Positions 1 to 8,229 of a stretch of 50,414 nucleotides of DNA are shown piece after piece. Origin of the DNA: Spirochaetota bacterium. GTDB taxonomy: Bacteria; Spirochaetota; UBA4802; JAFGJZ01. Under the pieces are notes generated by a model. It was not told the origin of the DNA. It was given only the letters and a program-made list of their open reading frames with translations, and made no database searches. A program made the position numbers and the translations under genes. The DNA lies in NCBI GenBank assembly GCA_016934935.1, contig JAFGRW010000034.1, forward strand, positions 1-50,414. Reading direction: 5' to 3'. The stretch's first letter is position 1. Every line of letters starts with the position of its first letter.

Positions 1-36
1 AACATGTGACTCTTTAAATGCTAAACTGTACATCAT
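1..36 (-). CDS. Start of a gene cut by the window edge, product unknown
   Basis: On the minus strand a GGAGG ribosome-binding site (46-50) lies nine bases before an ATG at 36-34, and a second ATG follows directly. The frame then stays open to base 1, giving MMYSLAFKESHV. Only twelve codons are visible, so nothing can be said about function. It would be the next minus-strand gene after the phosphatase gene at 301-1983, about 265 bases further on, so it could be a distal member of that transcription unit or have its own promoter. Identification rests on the ribosome-binding site and the open frame only. Confidence 0.45.
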   Translation of the reverse strand, partial: MMYSLAFKESHV

Positions 37-85
37 AATTGAAATCCTCCGTGTTTTTAGAAGCTTCAACTATGCTGACATATAG

Positions 86-226
86 GGTGATGAGGTTATA
101 TATTGTTTAATTCCGGATAAAATCATTCTTTGGAGATACGATAAAGGACAGTCGTACAGGGATTTTATAGATACTCAAAAGAGAGAGGCGGTTCGAGAAT
201 ATTATGCAGTAGAACCTTTAAGTTAG
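86..226 (+). other. Stop-free 46-codon stretch, possible gene remnant
   Basis: Between the cut-off gene at 1-36 and the phosphatase stop at 301, one plus-strand frame is open from the TAG at 83-85 to a TAG at 224-226. It reads protein-like (for example WRYDKGQSYRDFIDTQKREA), with a plausible residue mix. No ATG, GTG or TTG start and no ribosome-binding site is present in that frame, so it is not a functional gene as it stands. It may be a decayed 3' end or chance. No other structure was recognised in 37-300. Confidence 0.2.
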
Positions 227-300
227 CATTTATTCGTAAACATAATGCCCTGTATCTTTCTGTATTGCCTCGAATATCAGTTATGCAAAATAACAGTATG

Positions 301-1983
301 CTATGTTGCAGAAGAATCGTCATCGCCATTTGTACCGGCATCCGATTTTTTCATGCAGATTACGGTTACGTCGTCATCAACAGCGGAGTAGTCCATAAAC
401 GAATAGACCGATCCAAGAACGGAATGAAGTATGTCTATCGGTTTTGTGTGTTTAATGGCGTGCTCGAACTGTTTTTTTAACCTGTCTGTGCCATACAGCT
501 CTTTTTTAATGGGGCTTGGGGCTTCTATAAGTCCGTCAGTGTAAACTATCAGAGTGTCATCTGCATCAAAGGCAATGGTTTCCTGTTCAAAGACGGCATC
601 ATCAAAAAGTCCAATCAACGGGCCGGTTTGTCCAAGCTCGATAATTTTTTTTGATTTTGATTTGTAAAAAAAAGCAGTCGGGTGGCCGGTCGAAACATAG
701 GTTATGCTGTTACTGGTGAAATCTATCTGCCATAAAAACATTGTGGCAAAATAGTAGATATCGCGTGAAGTCTGAATCAAAACCCGGTTAAGGGTGTCTG
801 TAATACGCGCGGGTTCGGCAAGCTGTGACGATACCGACCGGATAATCGAGCGAATTGCGGATCCTATATAAGAAGAGGCCATGCCGTGACCGCAAACGTC
901 GCAAACAACAATTTGGTAAACATCTTTGCTTATATAAAAAGCATCAAAAAAATCTCCCGAAATTTCGTCCATGGGTATAAAGGTGGATGCAATGCTGTAG
1001 CCTGGGATCTCCTTGAAGTCGGGTAAAAGTGAAACCTGTATGGATCGTACCTTATGTATCTCTTTACGTTCTTTGTCTATTTCGTTTTGAAGGCGATTTT
1101 TGATGTCAATATCTGCACCTTTAAGGTTTATGAAATCAAGATAGAGAGCCATCATGTCAACAGTTTGCTGTGGTAACGGGTGTGTTGACTGCAGGCTTAC
1201 AACACCGCTTTTCCGGCTGTTAAACAGAATCTTGTAGATATATACATGTACTGTGTAATTGGGTTCTTTAACTTTGAAAGTAATTAAATTCTCCTGTGAA
1301 TCCTTGATGGGCGGTTTTAACTTAACGAGTTTCTTGAAACTTAAAAAATTTATTCTGGGAGAACGGTTTATCTGAAAAAGATTGTTGGCTTGCTGTGAAA
1401 AAAGAACGATTTCGCAATAGGGACAGTCAAGAATATTGATAACATCTTCAATGGATGTTATAATATCCGTTTTGGTTAACTCATTGATATTACTGTTAAT
1501 GATAGAAGTAAGTTTATACAGCTTTTTGTTAAATAGTTTTAATTCATCATAAAGCTGTTTAAGGTTCTGTTTGGATAATACATTTTCGGAGAGTATTTTG
1601 ATCTTTGCCAGAAGCTCTGTTGGGAAAAAAGGCTTGCGAATATAATCGGTTGCTCCGGCTTCATACGCGCTGTTTACTGTCTTTTCTCCGGAATCTCCGG
1701 TCATTACAATTATAACAGCGTCATTGTGAATAGCTCCTTTTCGTATCTCACGGCAAAGATCAAGACCACTTCCGTCGGGAAGATTTAAATCGAGCAATAC
1801 GATATCTGGTCTAAATGAATTGAAACGATTTCTAAAGGAGGCAATATCCGTTACATGCTCACAAATATATTGAGTATTGAGCATCTCCAGCAGCATACTG
1901 CCTACGGATTTGTCATCCTCGACAATCAGTATATGCAATACTGATGATTTAGCACTTTTTAAATAAGTATTAACCGGTTTCAT
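301..1983 (-). CDS. Response regulator with C-terminal SpoIIE/RsbU-type PP2C phosphatase
   Basis: 560 residues. Residues ~16-135 form a receiver domain with the acidic cluster E22-D23-D24, phospho-acceptor D65 (LLDLNLPDGSG), T95 (VMTGD) and K117 (RKP). The middle (~190-300) looks like a degenerate GAF-type region followed by a short coiled coil around 300-320. Residues ~325-545 are a PP2C phosphatase of the SpoIIE/RsbU class, with metal-ligand motifs ISGDFFDAF, VVCDVCGHGMASS and DDDVTVICMK. Such proteins dephosphorylate an anti-sigma-factor antagonist when the receiver is phosphorylated. No kinase, antagonist or anti-sigma gene is in view. It lies 53 bases downstream of the CHASE2 sensor gene on the same strand, so co-transcription is likely. 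The ATG at 1983 has only a weak ribosome-binding site. The domain call is secure, the partner is unknown. Confidence 0.9.
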   Translation of the reverse strand: MKPVNTYLKSAKSSVLHILIVEDDKSVGSMLLEMLNTQYICEHVTDIASFRNRFNSFRPDIVLLDLNLPDGSGLDLCREIRKGAIHNDAVIIVMTGDSGEKTVNSAYEAGATDYIRKPFFPTELLAKIKILSENVLSKQNLKQLYDELKLFNKKLYKLTSIINSNINELTKTDIITSIEDVINILDCPYCEIVLFSQQANNLFQINRSPRINFLSFKKLVKLKPPIKDSQENLITFKVKEPNYTVHVYIYKILFNSRKSGVVSLQSTHPLPQQTVDMMALYLDFINLKGADIDIKNRLQNEIDKERKEIHKVRSIQVSLLPDFKEIPGYSIASTFIPMDEISGDFFDAFYISKDVYQIVVCDVCGHGMASSYIGSAIRSIIRSVSSQLAEPARITDTLNRVLIQTSRDIYYFATMFLWQIDFTSNSITYVSTGHPTAFFYKSKSKKIIELGQTGPLIGLFDDAVFEQETIAFDADDTLIVYTDGLIEAPSPIKKELYGTDRLKKQFEHAIKHTKPIDILHSVLGSVYSFMDYSAVDDDVTVICMKKSDAGTNGDDDSSAT

Positions 1984-2036
1984 TATATCAAATTACAGAT
2001 TTAATAATGACGTTTCAAGCAATAATATGGATTTTA

Positions 2037-4307
2037 CTATAAATCCGTAATATCTACTGTTCTTTTTAAATTGGAATCAGTTTTAAGGTAGTAAGCGCAT
2101 TTTTTGATATAATAGAGGGATGGACCATCACCACTGTAAAGCCGGGATGCTTTTCTAAAATAACTACGAGCCTCTTTGAACTGTTTTTGATAAAAAAGTT
2201 TTTGACCTTCTTCGAAAATATTTAAAAACTCTGATAAAGGGGAATGAAGTTCCTGGCCTCCAAGAATCTGATAAAGAGTTGTTGTGATATTGCAAAATGG
2301 GAATTTGACCTTGTCCAGAGCACGCCAGGTGCAAAGTGTATCAATATGTCCTAACGCATCTTCTGTAATAACAATGGGGGCTCCATATTCGGTGCTGATG
2401 CGGATCATTGAGCGCACTACGCTCAGTATACTGCCATAAAGAGTGAGAATATTATAATCTCCTCTTGATGAAATCCGCGAGGATATTGGTGCATAGTCAA
2501 TGGCTGTTGAACATTGAAACTGGATATCCTTTTTTAGCATTATTTTGTATCTGTTTGCACTTTTTACACACTTATCGAAGATTAGAGCAGTTTCAAGTGC
2601 CTCATTTACCGGATCTAAACCTGAAAATCCAAAACCGTAGGCACAACAAAAAACCCCTCTTTCAAGAGAGACAAGGACCCCCTCATTTTTTTCACAGTCT
2701 GTTCGGAAAACATCGTTAAGCTCGTTAATAATATCCGTAAAATCTTTTGAAGTAAGTATTGCCGCCACTTCGGGAAGATTAAGTATCTGTATGTAGAGCA
2801 GAGCTCCGTTTGTGCTCTCTGGTATCTTGACAGGTTTAATGCTGGAGGCAATTTTTTCAATGGTTATTGGAGAAATGTTTAACCCGGTTTCTTTACGCAA
2901 ACGGTTAAACCAGGTAATTCTAATGTTTTGTTCTGCTAATAGTCCTGCTGCCGTGAGTCCAAACAAGACATGCATATATGATAAGTCAAATCTGAAGCCA
3001 GTTAAATTGAGAATGATGTAATAAAAAATATTGAAGAAAATAAAAGCATATAATGTATACTTGAAAGCCATACGGTAAGGATATTTGTAAAATATAAACC
3101 AGATAAGTGAAGATATAACAATAAGAATAACGAATTGAGCAAAAAAACCACACCGCTGCCTTGTAGTGTGGTTTATCATTGAAGTGTACAGAAACGCGCT
3201 CTGTTCTCCGGGAGTATAGCTTTTGCCAAAGAATCGGGGCGATTTGTTGTGCGAGTAACCGGTTTGTGCAAAATCTTCAATAAAAATGGTTTTCCCATTT
3301 ATTTTTTCTACCGGTTTAAGCAGATTATCGATTCTATTAAGCTCATTAATTGCCTCAGTTATACCCTCTTTTTCTTTAGGGTCTAAATCGTCCATGTTTA
3401 TTGAATTGGCTTTATCGTAAATCTGTTTGCTTAAAACGGCAGTATCATTATGCGCAAGTAAAAACATGTCACGCAATGTTTTGTCTTCAGGGTGTGATAG
3501 AGCTCGATTAAGAAGTTGTAAAAGTCCGTCGGAAATATCTGAGAACTCCTTGTGATCTGTATAGTCCGCTAAAAGAGCAAGATGGATGGTTTTTTCTTCT
3601 ACTAGTTTGGGATAGTTTGCCAGTGAATTAAAATCTATCCGTATTAAGGGGCTTTTTTGGAAAAAAGTATCATAATAGAAAGGTTCGGCTGTTTTATAGT
3701 CAAATTCATCTTTATTTTGAAGTGAATAGACTGCAGCAGATATATGTGACAGATTTTTGTCATCTATTATTGTTTTGATATGGATACTGTTTTCGGTAAA
3801 AAGCGGTAAAAAAGAGTTGTTTGAATAGAGTTCATTTTTTCCGATATATCGATTCTCGGCAACAAGCGACGGGATTAAAATCGAGGTTTGGTTGGTTTCT
3901 ATATTTTCATTTACAATATTTTTTTGTATTGATGACTGTGTCAACAAGTCAAGGGTGAAAGGTTTGCCCGATGAGAGCTGGTTTAAAAGACTGTCCGATA
4001 TATAAGCTGGAGAGTCGCCATGTATAGCGGCGCAGATGGCAACATTGCGAGCACCGGCAACCCTGGCAGACGCGGCAGCTTTTAATAGAAGTGCGGGTGG
4101 GGCCGGATGTCCACTGTGCATGCTGTAAGCTGTCTCTTCAGAAACAGACATGGGAAGACTAGCTGTATACATTAGTTTATACAAAAAAGTACTGTATGTT
4201 TCGTACAGGGGAGCAAAAAGCAGTGCTAGAATTATTCCGGAAATTGCAAGTAACGCCCGGCTTCTGTTTTGATCTTTTATAATGATTTTTATATTGTCCT
4301 GTATCAA
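2037..4307 (-). CDS. CHASE2-type sensor with degenerate class III cyclase-like domain
   Basis: 756 residues. A membrane segment (~18-37) is followed by a long extracytoplasmic region ending in the CHASE2-like pattern GKTIFIEDFAQTG...PGEQSAFLYTSMIN, then three closely spaced membrane segments (~385-460). The cytoplasmic part (~505-680) has the layout of a class III nucleotide cyclase: an LLYIQIL strand where the metal-binding DIxGFT should be, LERGVFCCAYG where GDGxxAxFG should be, and SRGDYNILTLYGS in place of RxDYTxxGxxVN. Both metal-binding aspartates and the transition-state Asn appear lost, so cyclase activity is unlikely. A TPR-like segment (FEEGQKLFYQKQFKEARSYF) closes the protein. The start is a TTG at 4307 with a poor ribosome-binding site. 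It is probably a signal-input protein for the phosphatase gene just downstream. That role is inferred from gene order. Confidence 0.75.
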   Translation of the reverse strand: MIQDNIKIIIKDQNRSRALLAISGIILALLFAPLYETYSTFLYKLMYTASLPMSVSEETAYSMHSGHPAPPALLLKAAASARVAGARNVAICAAIHGDSPAYISDSLLNQLSSGKPFTLDLLTQSSIQKNIVNENIETNQTSILIPSLVAENRYIGKNELYSNNSFLPLFTENSIHIKTIIDDKNLSHISAAVYSLQNKDEFDYKTAEPFYYDTFFQKSPLIRIDFNSLANYPKLVEEKTIHLALLADYTDHKEFSDISDGLLQLLNRALSHPEDKTLRDMFLLAHNDTAVLSKQIYDKANSINMDDLDPKEKEGITEAINELNRIDNLLKPVEKINGKTIFIEDFAQTGYSHNKSPRFFGKSYTPGEQSAFLYTSMINHTTRQRCGFFAQFVILIVISSLIWFIFYKYPYRMAFKYTLYAFIFFNIFYYIILNLTGFRFDLSYMHVLFGLTAAGLLAEQNIRITWFNRLRKETGLNISPITIEKIASSIKPVKIPESTNGALLYIQILNLPEVAAILTSKDFTDIINELNDVFRTDCEKNEGVLVSLERGVFCCAYGFGFSGLDPVNEALETALIFDKCVKSANRYKIMLKKDIQFQCSTAIDYAPISSRISSRGDYNILTLYGSILSVVRSMIRISTEYGAPIVITEDALGHIDTLCTWRALDKVKFPFCNITTTLYQILGGQELHSPLSEFLNIFEEGQKLFYQKQFKEARSYFRKASRLYSGDGPSLYYIKKCAYYLKTDSNLKRTVDITDL

Positions 4308-4706
4308 GATTTTTACCCGTTTTACAGGCTGATCGGGTTTATCTGAAAATAAGAAGTTACCTGTAATCTGATTAATGTAACCGGAGAAATGATGCTCTCC
4401 GAAAGATCAATCAATCAAAAAGACATTTGGCTGTCAATTATAGATTTGAAGTTTGGTATTAATAAGGAGTTTAAAATAGCAACAGTGTTGTTGAATAAAT
4501 TTTTTAAAAACAGTAATCGCATCTGCATTTGAGGTTGTAATTTTTGTTGACGCGTTGAACTTTGTGTCAAATTAAGTGGTATACATTATGTATTGGTGCA
4601 TTAAATATTTGTAAAAACGCCGATTGATGAAGCAAATGTGATTTAGGCAAAAATATTTTCCATAAGTCATTATCTACTTTATCTTCTAAAACCAACGGGG
4701 GTTACC
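4308..4706. promoter_or_regulatory. Divergent intergenic region between sensor and RND genes
   Basis: 399 bases separate the divergent starts at 4307 and 4707, so promoters for both genes should be here. A 6-bp inverted repeat CGGAGA/TCTCCG with an 8-base loop lies at 4382-4401. Toward the RND gene, TTGAAC (4555-4560) and TATACA (4580-4585) could act as -35 and -10, though the 19-base spacing is long, and TTGACG occurs at 4547-4552. No open frame worth reporting was found. Promoter assignments are by eye only. Confidence 0.35.
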
Positions 4707-7700
4707 GTGAGAAAACTTATTGAATATCTTATAAAAAACGCGCTTATTGTTAATCTTGTGTCCGTATCGATTATTATCGCGGGACTTCTGTTTATGTTTA
4801 ACGCAAACCGTGAGGCGTTTCCTCAAGTCGATTTCGGCTGGGTCATGATACAGACAGTCTATCCCGGGGCGACTCCGGTGGATGTCGAAAAACTGGTATC
4901 AAAACCGATTGAAGATCAGCTGCGAGAGGTAAACAATATTAAACAGATATCCTCCTATTCTTTGGAGAGCATCTCTTTTGTTGCTTGTGAACTTGACCCT
5001 GATATAAAAAACAAGGATAAGACTGTACAGCTTATAAAAGACGCGGTTGCGAAGGTTAATGATCTTCCTGAAGAGGCGGAAGATCCGGAAGTAACCGAGC
5101 TTTCCATGGCAGAAATACCCGTGTTAAGGGTATCAATCGCAAATAAAAACGGAATAAAAAGTGATAATGAGGAGTTTGAATTAAGACATTACGCGAAACG
5201 TCTCGAGGATCAGCTTATGATGCTTGAGGGTGCCGCGGAGATAAAGAAGAATGGATATCGTGACCGCGAAATGCATGTCGAAGTTTCTCTGGATAAGCTT
5301 GATGAATATTATGTTGCTCTTAATACCATTACAGGTGCACTTGGCGCGAAAAACCTGAACTTTCCGGGAGGTATAGCCCAGGAGAATAATGAAGATGTTA
5401 TTATCCGTACTATCGGAGAGTTTAATACAGCTGAAGAGATAAGCGACGTGGCCATAAGAGCTAACGATGTAGGCGGAGTAGTAAAAATAGGAGATGTGGC
5501 CAATGTCAGGGATACTTTAAAAAAAGAGGATATTATTAACAAGGTTAACGGTGCCAGAAGTATAACAATGACTTTAATCAGCCGTGAGAACTACGATATC
5601 ATTACTCTGGTTCAAAAGGCGCGTGAGATGGTTTCCAGTTTTGAAGAGGGGTTGCCAGATAAATACGAGATTACAATAACTGATGACCTTTCAAAATATG
5701 TGCAGCGCCGCCTTGATGTTCTAAAGGGAAACGGGCTTGTGGGTATTATTCTTGTCGTACTCTCTCTTTTTATTGCATTGGGTTGGCGCATTTCTTTGGT
5801 AACCGCTGCGGGGCTTCCTATCGCATTTGCTGGAACCTTCTGGTTTATGGGTGTACAGGATATAAGTATAAATTTAATGTCCATGTTCGCTCTGATTATG
5901 GTTCTGGGCATGCTTGTGGATGATGCCATTATAGTTGCCGAAAACATATATCGGCATCTTGAAGAGGGTGAGCCGTTACTGGAGGCTGTTGTCGGTGGAA
6001 CTCACGAGGTAATGATACCTGTTGCCGGAACCATTCTGACAACAGTAGCTGCGTTCGCGCCTCTTCTTTTTATGGGCGGAATCATGGGTAAGTTTATGTG
6101 GGCGCTTCCCGCCTGTGTAACAATTGCCCTTACAATGTCCTGGATCGAATCCATGCTGATACTGCCTTCGCATATTTATGATATCGAAAAATATTATAAA
6201 AAACGGAAAGAGTATTTTGAGAAAAAGAAAACAAAACTGAAAAAGAAAGAGGCAAAATCCAGCCCCTTCCGTCTTCGTAAAAGGTATACTTCTCTGTTGG
6301 CGCTGTTTTTGCGAAACAAACTGATATTTATGGTTTTTTTGATAACCTTTTTCGTAGTGTCTGTTATTTTTGCTTTCAAACAGATCGAGTTCAAGCTTTT
6401 TCCCGGAGGGGGCATAGAAGCCTGTGTTGTTTTAATGGAGGCATCTCCCGGTACCTCGCTTGAAGCGATGGATGCAAAGGTTCAAAAAATAGAAAAAAAT
6501 ATTGCATCTTTGCCCGAAGGCTGGGTCGAGAGTTTTGTTTCCCGAACAGGTTATTACGGGCAGGATGAGGGTGATCCCGAGAGCAAATTGGGTAGTAAAT
6601 ACGGTTCAATATTGATAAATCTTACTCCGTTTCAAAATCGGGATATCGAGGCGGAGGAGATTCTTGAAGAACTCCGTAAGGCAAGCGAACCGGTTATAGG
6701 AGAATTTACCAAAATTGAGTTTAAAACTGCCCAGGGAGGAGGTCCTCCAACAAGTGCAGACGTAAGTGTAAGTATCAGAGGGGAGGATTATAAAATACTT
6801 GATGAGATATCAAGGCAGTATCAGGAATACCTTAAAGGAATATCCGGAGTCGAGAACATAAGGGATAACTATGAAGCAGAAAAGCGCGAGATGCGTATTT
6901 TTGTGGATCAGGGAATGGCTATGCGAACCGGTATCTCTGTTTTTGATGTCGCCTCAACCGTCAGAATCTGTTACGAAGGTTCAATCGCTACGTCAATCAA
7001 ACGCTCGGAAGAGGAGATTGATGTACGTGTGATACTTCCTAAAGAATCGAGACAGACACTTGATAAGCTGAAAGATATTAAGGTTGCCAACAAAACAGGT
7101 GGTTTGATTCCGCTTAAGGAGGTGGCAAAGTTTGAGGAGGGTATCGGTATCTCATCGATTACGCGTAAAGGGTGGCGTAGGTCTGTAGATATTTCGGCGG
7201 ATATTGTTCCTCCCAAACCGGATGAATCGTTACCGTACTTGCAGAGAATTATAAAAGCTTTTACCGAAAAGCCGCTAAGTTCTGTTGATGTTAACCTTAT
7301 GATGATGGAAAAATTCAAGGATATTGACAACCGTTATCCCGGTTATTCTGTTAGCTATGAGGGTGAGTTTGAGGATACCGAAGATTCCATAATCAGGCTT
7401 CGCAATTCTTACATCATAGCTCTGCTTGCGATTTATGTCATATTAGTAGCGCTTTTTCATAATTTGCGCCAGCCTCTTATTGTTATGTCCATTATTCCGT
7501 TTACACTTACCGGGGTAATCTGGTCTTTCTTCTTTCACGGACTTCCACTGTCGTTTATGGCTCTGATGGGAGTTGTTGGTCTTGGAGGTGTTGTCGTTAA
7601 CGACTCCATTGTGTATGTGGATTTTATTAATAAGGCGCGTGAGCGGGGAGAGGATACCTATACGGCTTCACTCGAAGCAGGATACAAAAGGCTGCGTCCG

Positions 7701-7910
7701 ATATTGCTGACTACCATAACTACTATCGCCGGACTTATACCCACGGCTTATGGAATTGGGGGAAGTGATCCGTTTTTAGTACCAATGGCTGTCGCCATGG
7801 CTTATGGTCTTATGTTTGGAACGACCATTACACTTTTTGCAACTCCCGTAATATACAATATTTTTTACAAAAATGCGTGTAAAGAGGGTATAAAGAGTTG
7901 TGAAGAGTAG
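4707..7910 (+). CDS. RND-family (HAE1/AcrB-like) efflux permease
   Basis: 1067 residues, the usual length for an AcrB-type proton-driven permease of the inner membrane. It has the two-fold RND plan: a membrane segment, a large periplasmic loop (~30-335), six membrane segments, a second loop (~555-875) and six more segments. The TM4 motif GMLVDDAIIVAEN (Asp pair near 405) supplies the proton-relay aspartates. The equivalent TM10 motif is GGVVVNDSIVYVDF, with Asn where AcrB has Lys940, as in other HAE1 subgroups. The start is a GTG at 4707 with GGGGG about six bases upstream. Neither a membrane-fusion protein nor a TolC-like channel is adjacent: the upstream gene is divergent and a terminator follows. 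The substrate cannot be told from sequence. Confidence 0.92.
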   Translation: MRKLIEYLIKNALIVNLVSVSIIIAGLLFMFNANREAFPQVDFGWVMIQTVYPGATPVDVEKLVSKPIEDQLREVNNIKQISSYSLESISFVACELDPDIKNKDKTVQLIKDAVAKVNDLPEEAEDPEVTELSMAEIPVLRVSIANKNGIKSDNEEFELRHYAKRLEDQLMMLEGAAEIKKNGYRDREMHVEVSLDKLDEYYVALNTITGALGAKNLNFPGGIAQENNEDVIIRTIGEFNTAEEISDVAIRANDVGGVVKIGDVANVRDTLKKEDIINKVNGARSITMTLISRENYDIITLVQKAREMVSSFEEGLPDKYEITITDDLSKYVQRRLDVLKGNGLVGIILVVLSLFIALGWRISLVTAAGLPIAFAGTFWFMGVQDISINLMSMFALIMVLGMLVDDAIIVAENIYRHLEEGEPLLEAVVGGTHEVMIPVAGTILTTVAAFAPLLFMGGIMGKFMWALPACVTIALTMSWIESMLILPSHIYDIEKYYKKRKEYFEKKKTKLKKKEAKSSPFRLRKRYTSLLALFLRNKLIFMVFLITFFVVSVIFAFKQIEFKLFPGGGIEACVVLMEASPGTSLEAMDAKVQKIEKNIASLPEGWVESFVSRTGYYGQDEGDPESKLGSKYGSILINLTPFQNRDIEAEEILEELRKASEPVIGEFTKIEFKTAQGGGPPTSADVSVSIRGEDYKILDEISRQYQEYLKGISGVENIRDNYEAEKREMRIFVDQGMAMRTGISVFDVASTVRICYEGSIATSIKRSEEEIDVRVILPKESRQTLDKLKDIKVANKTGGLIPLKEVAKFEEGIGISSITRKGWRRSVDISADIVPPKPDESLPYLQRIIKAFTEKPLSSVDVNLMMMEKFKDIDNRYPGYSVSYEGEFEDTEDSIIRLRNSYIIALLAIYVILVALFHNLRQPLIVMSIIPFTLTGVIWSFFFHGLPLSFMALMGVVGLGGVVVNDSIVYVDFINKARERGEDTYTASLEAGYKRLRPILLTTITTIAGLIPTAYGIGGSDPFLVPMAVAMAYGLMFGTTITLFATPVIYNIFYKNACKEGIKSCEE

Positions 7911-7931
7911 TTGTTGCGCTTTTAAAACATT

Positions 7932-7965
7932 CTTTATCTATTCGGCATTAGCCAAATAGATAAAG
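7932..7965 (+). other. Long hairpin after the RND gene
   Basis: A perfect 11-bp stem (CTTTATCTATT / AATAGATAAAG), continued after one mismatch by GGC/GCC around an ATTA tetraloop, starts 22 bases after the RND stop. It has no T-tract, so it may protect the 3' end of the transcript, with termination at the next hairpin. Confidence 0.5.
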
Positions 7966-8007
7966 TACTATTAAATAGAACTAAAAATCAATATTCTGTA
8001 AAATTTA

Positions 8008-8034
8008 AAATGCCGGTGATAAACCGGCATTTTT
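8008..8034 (+). terminator. Rho-independent terminator of the RND gene
   Basis: AAATGCCGGT and its complement ACCGGCATTT enclose a GATAA loop and are followed by more T residues. This is a textbook intrinsic terminator for the gene ending at 7910. The next gene, starting at 8230, is therefore expected to have its own promoter. Confidence 0.85.
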
Positions 8035-8072
8035 ATCTGAAATTAAGAATAGAAATAGGTGCTTCGGCAAGT

Positions 8073-8100
8073 TTATTGTTTGCAAATTTTGATATATAAT
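8073..8100 (+). promoter_or_regulatory. Candidate promoter of the chemoreceptor gene
   Basis: A perfect TATAAT lies at 8095-8100, with TTATTG (8073-8078) 16 bases before it as a poor -35. It would give a leader of about 120 bases. No sigma-28-like motif was recognised. Nothing else was seen between the terminator and the gene. Confidence 0.3.
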
Positions 8101-8229
8101 AAAATTTATCCATAATGATTCAAGTGAATTTTGGAATATAAAGATTCAATACTGGGTTATTAAGTCGTTATACGTAGAATAAACAAAAGTTAAGATTTTT
8201 CAAACAATTTTATATATCGGGTGCATACC

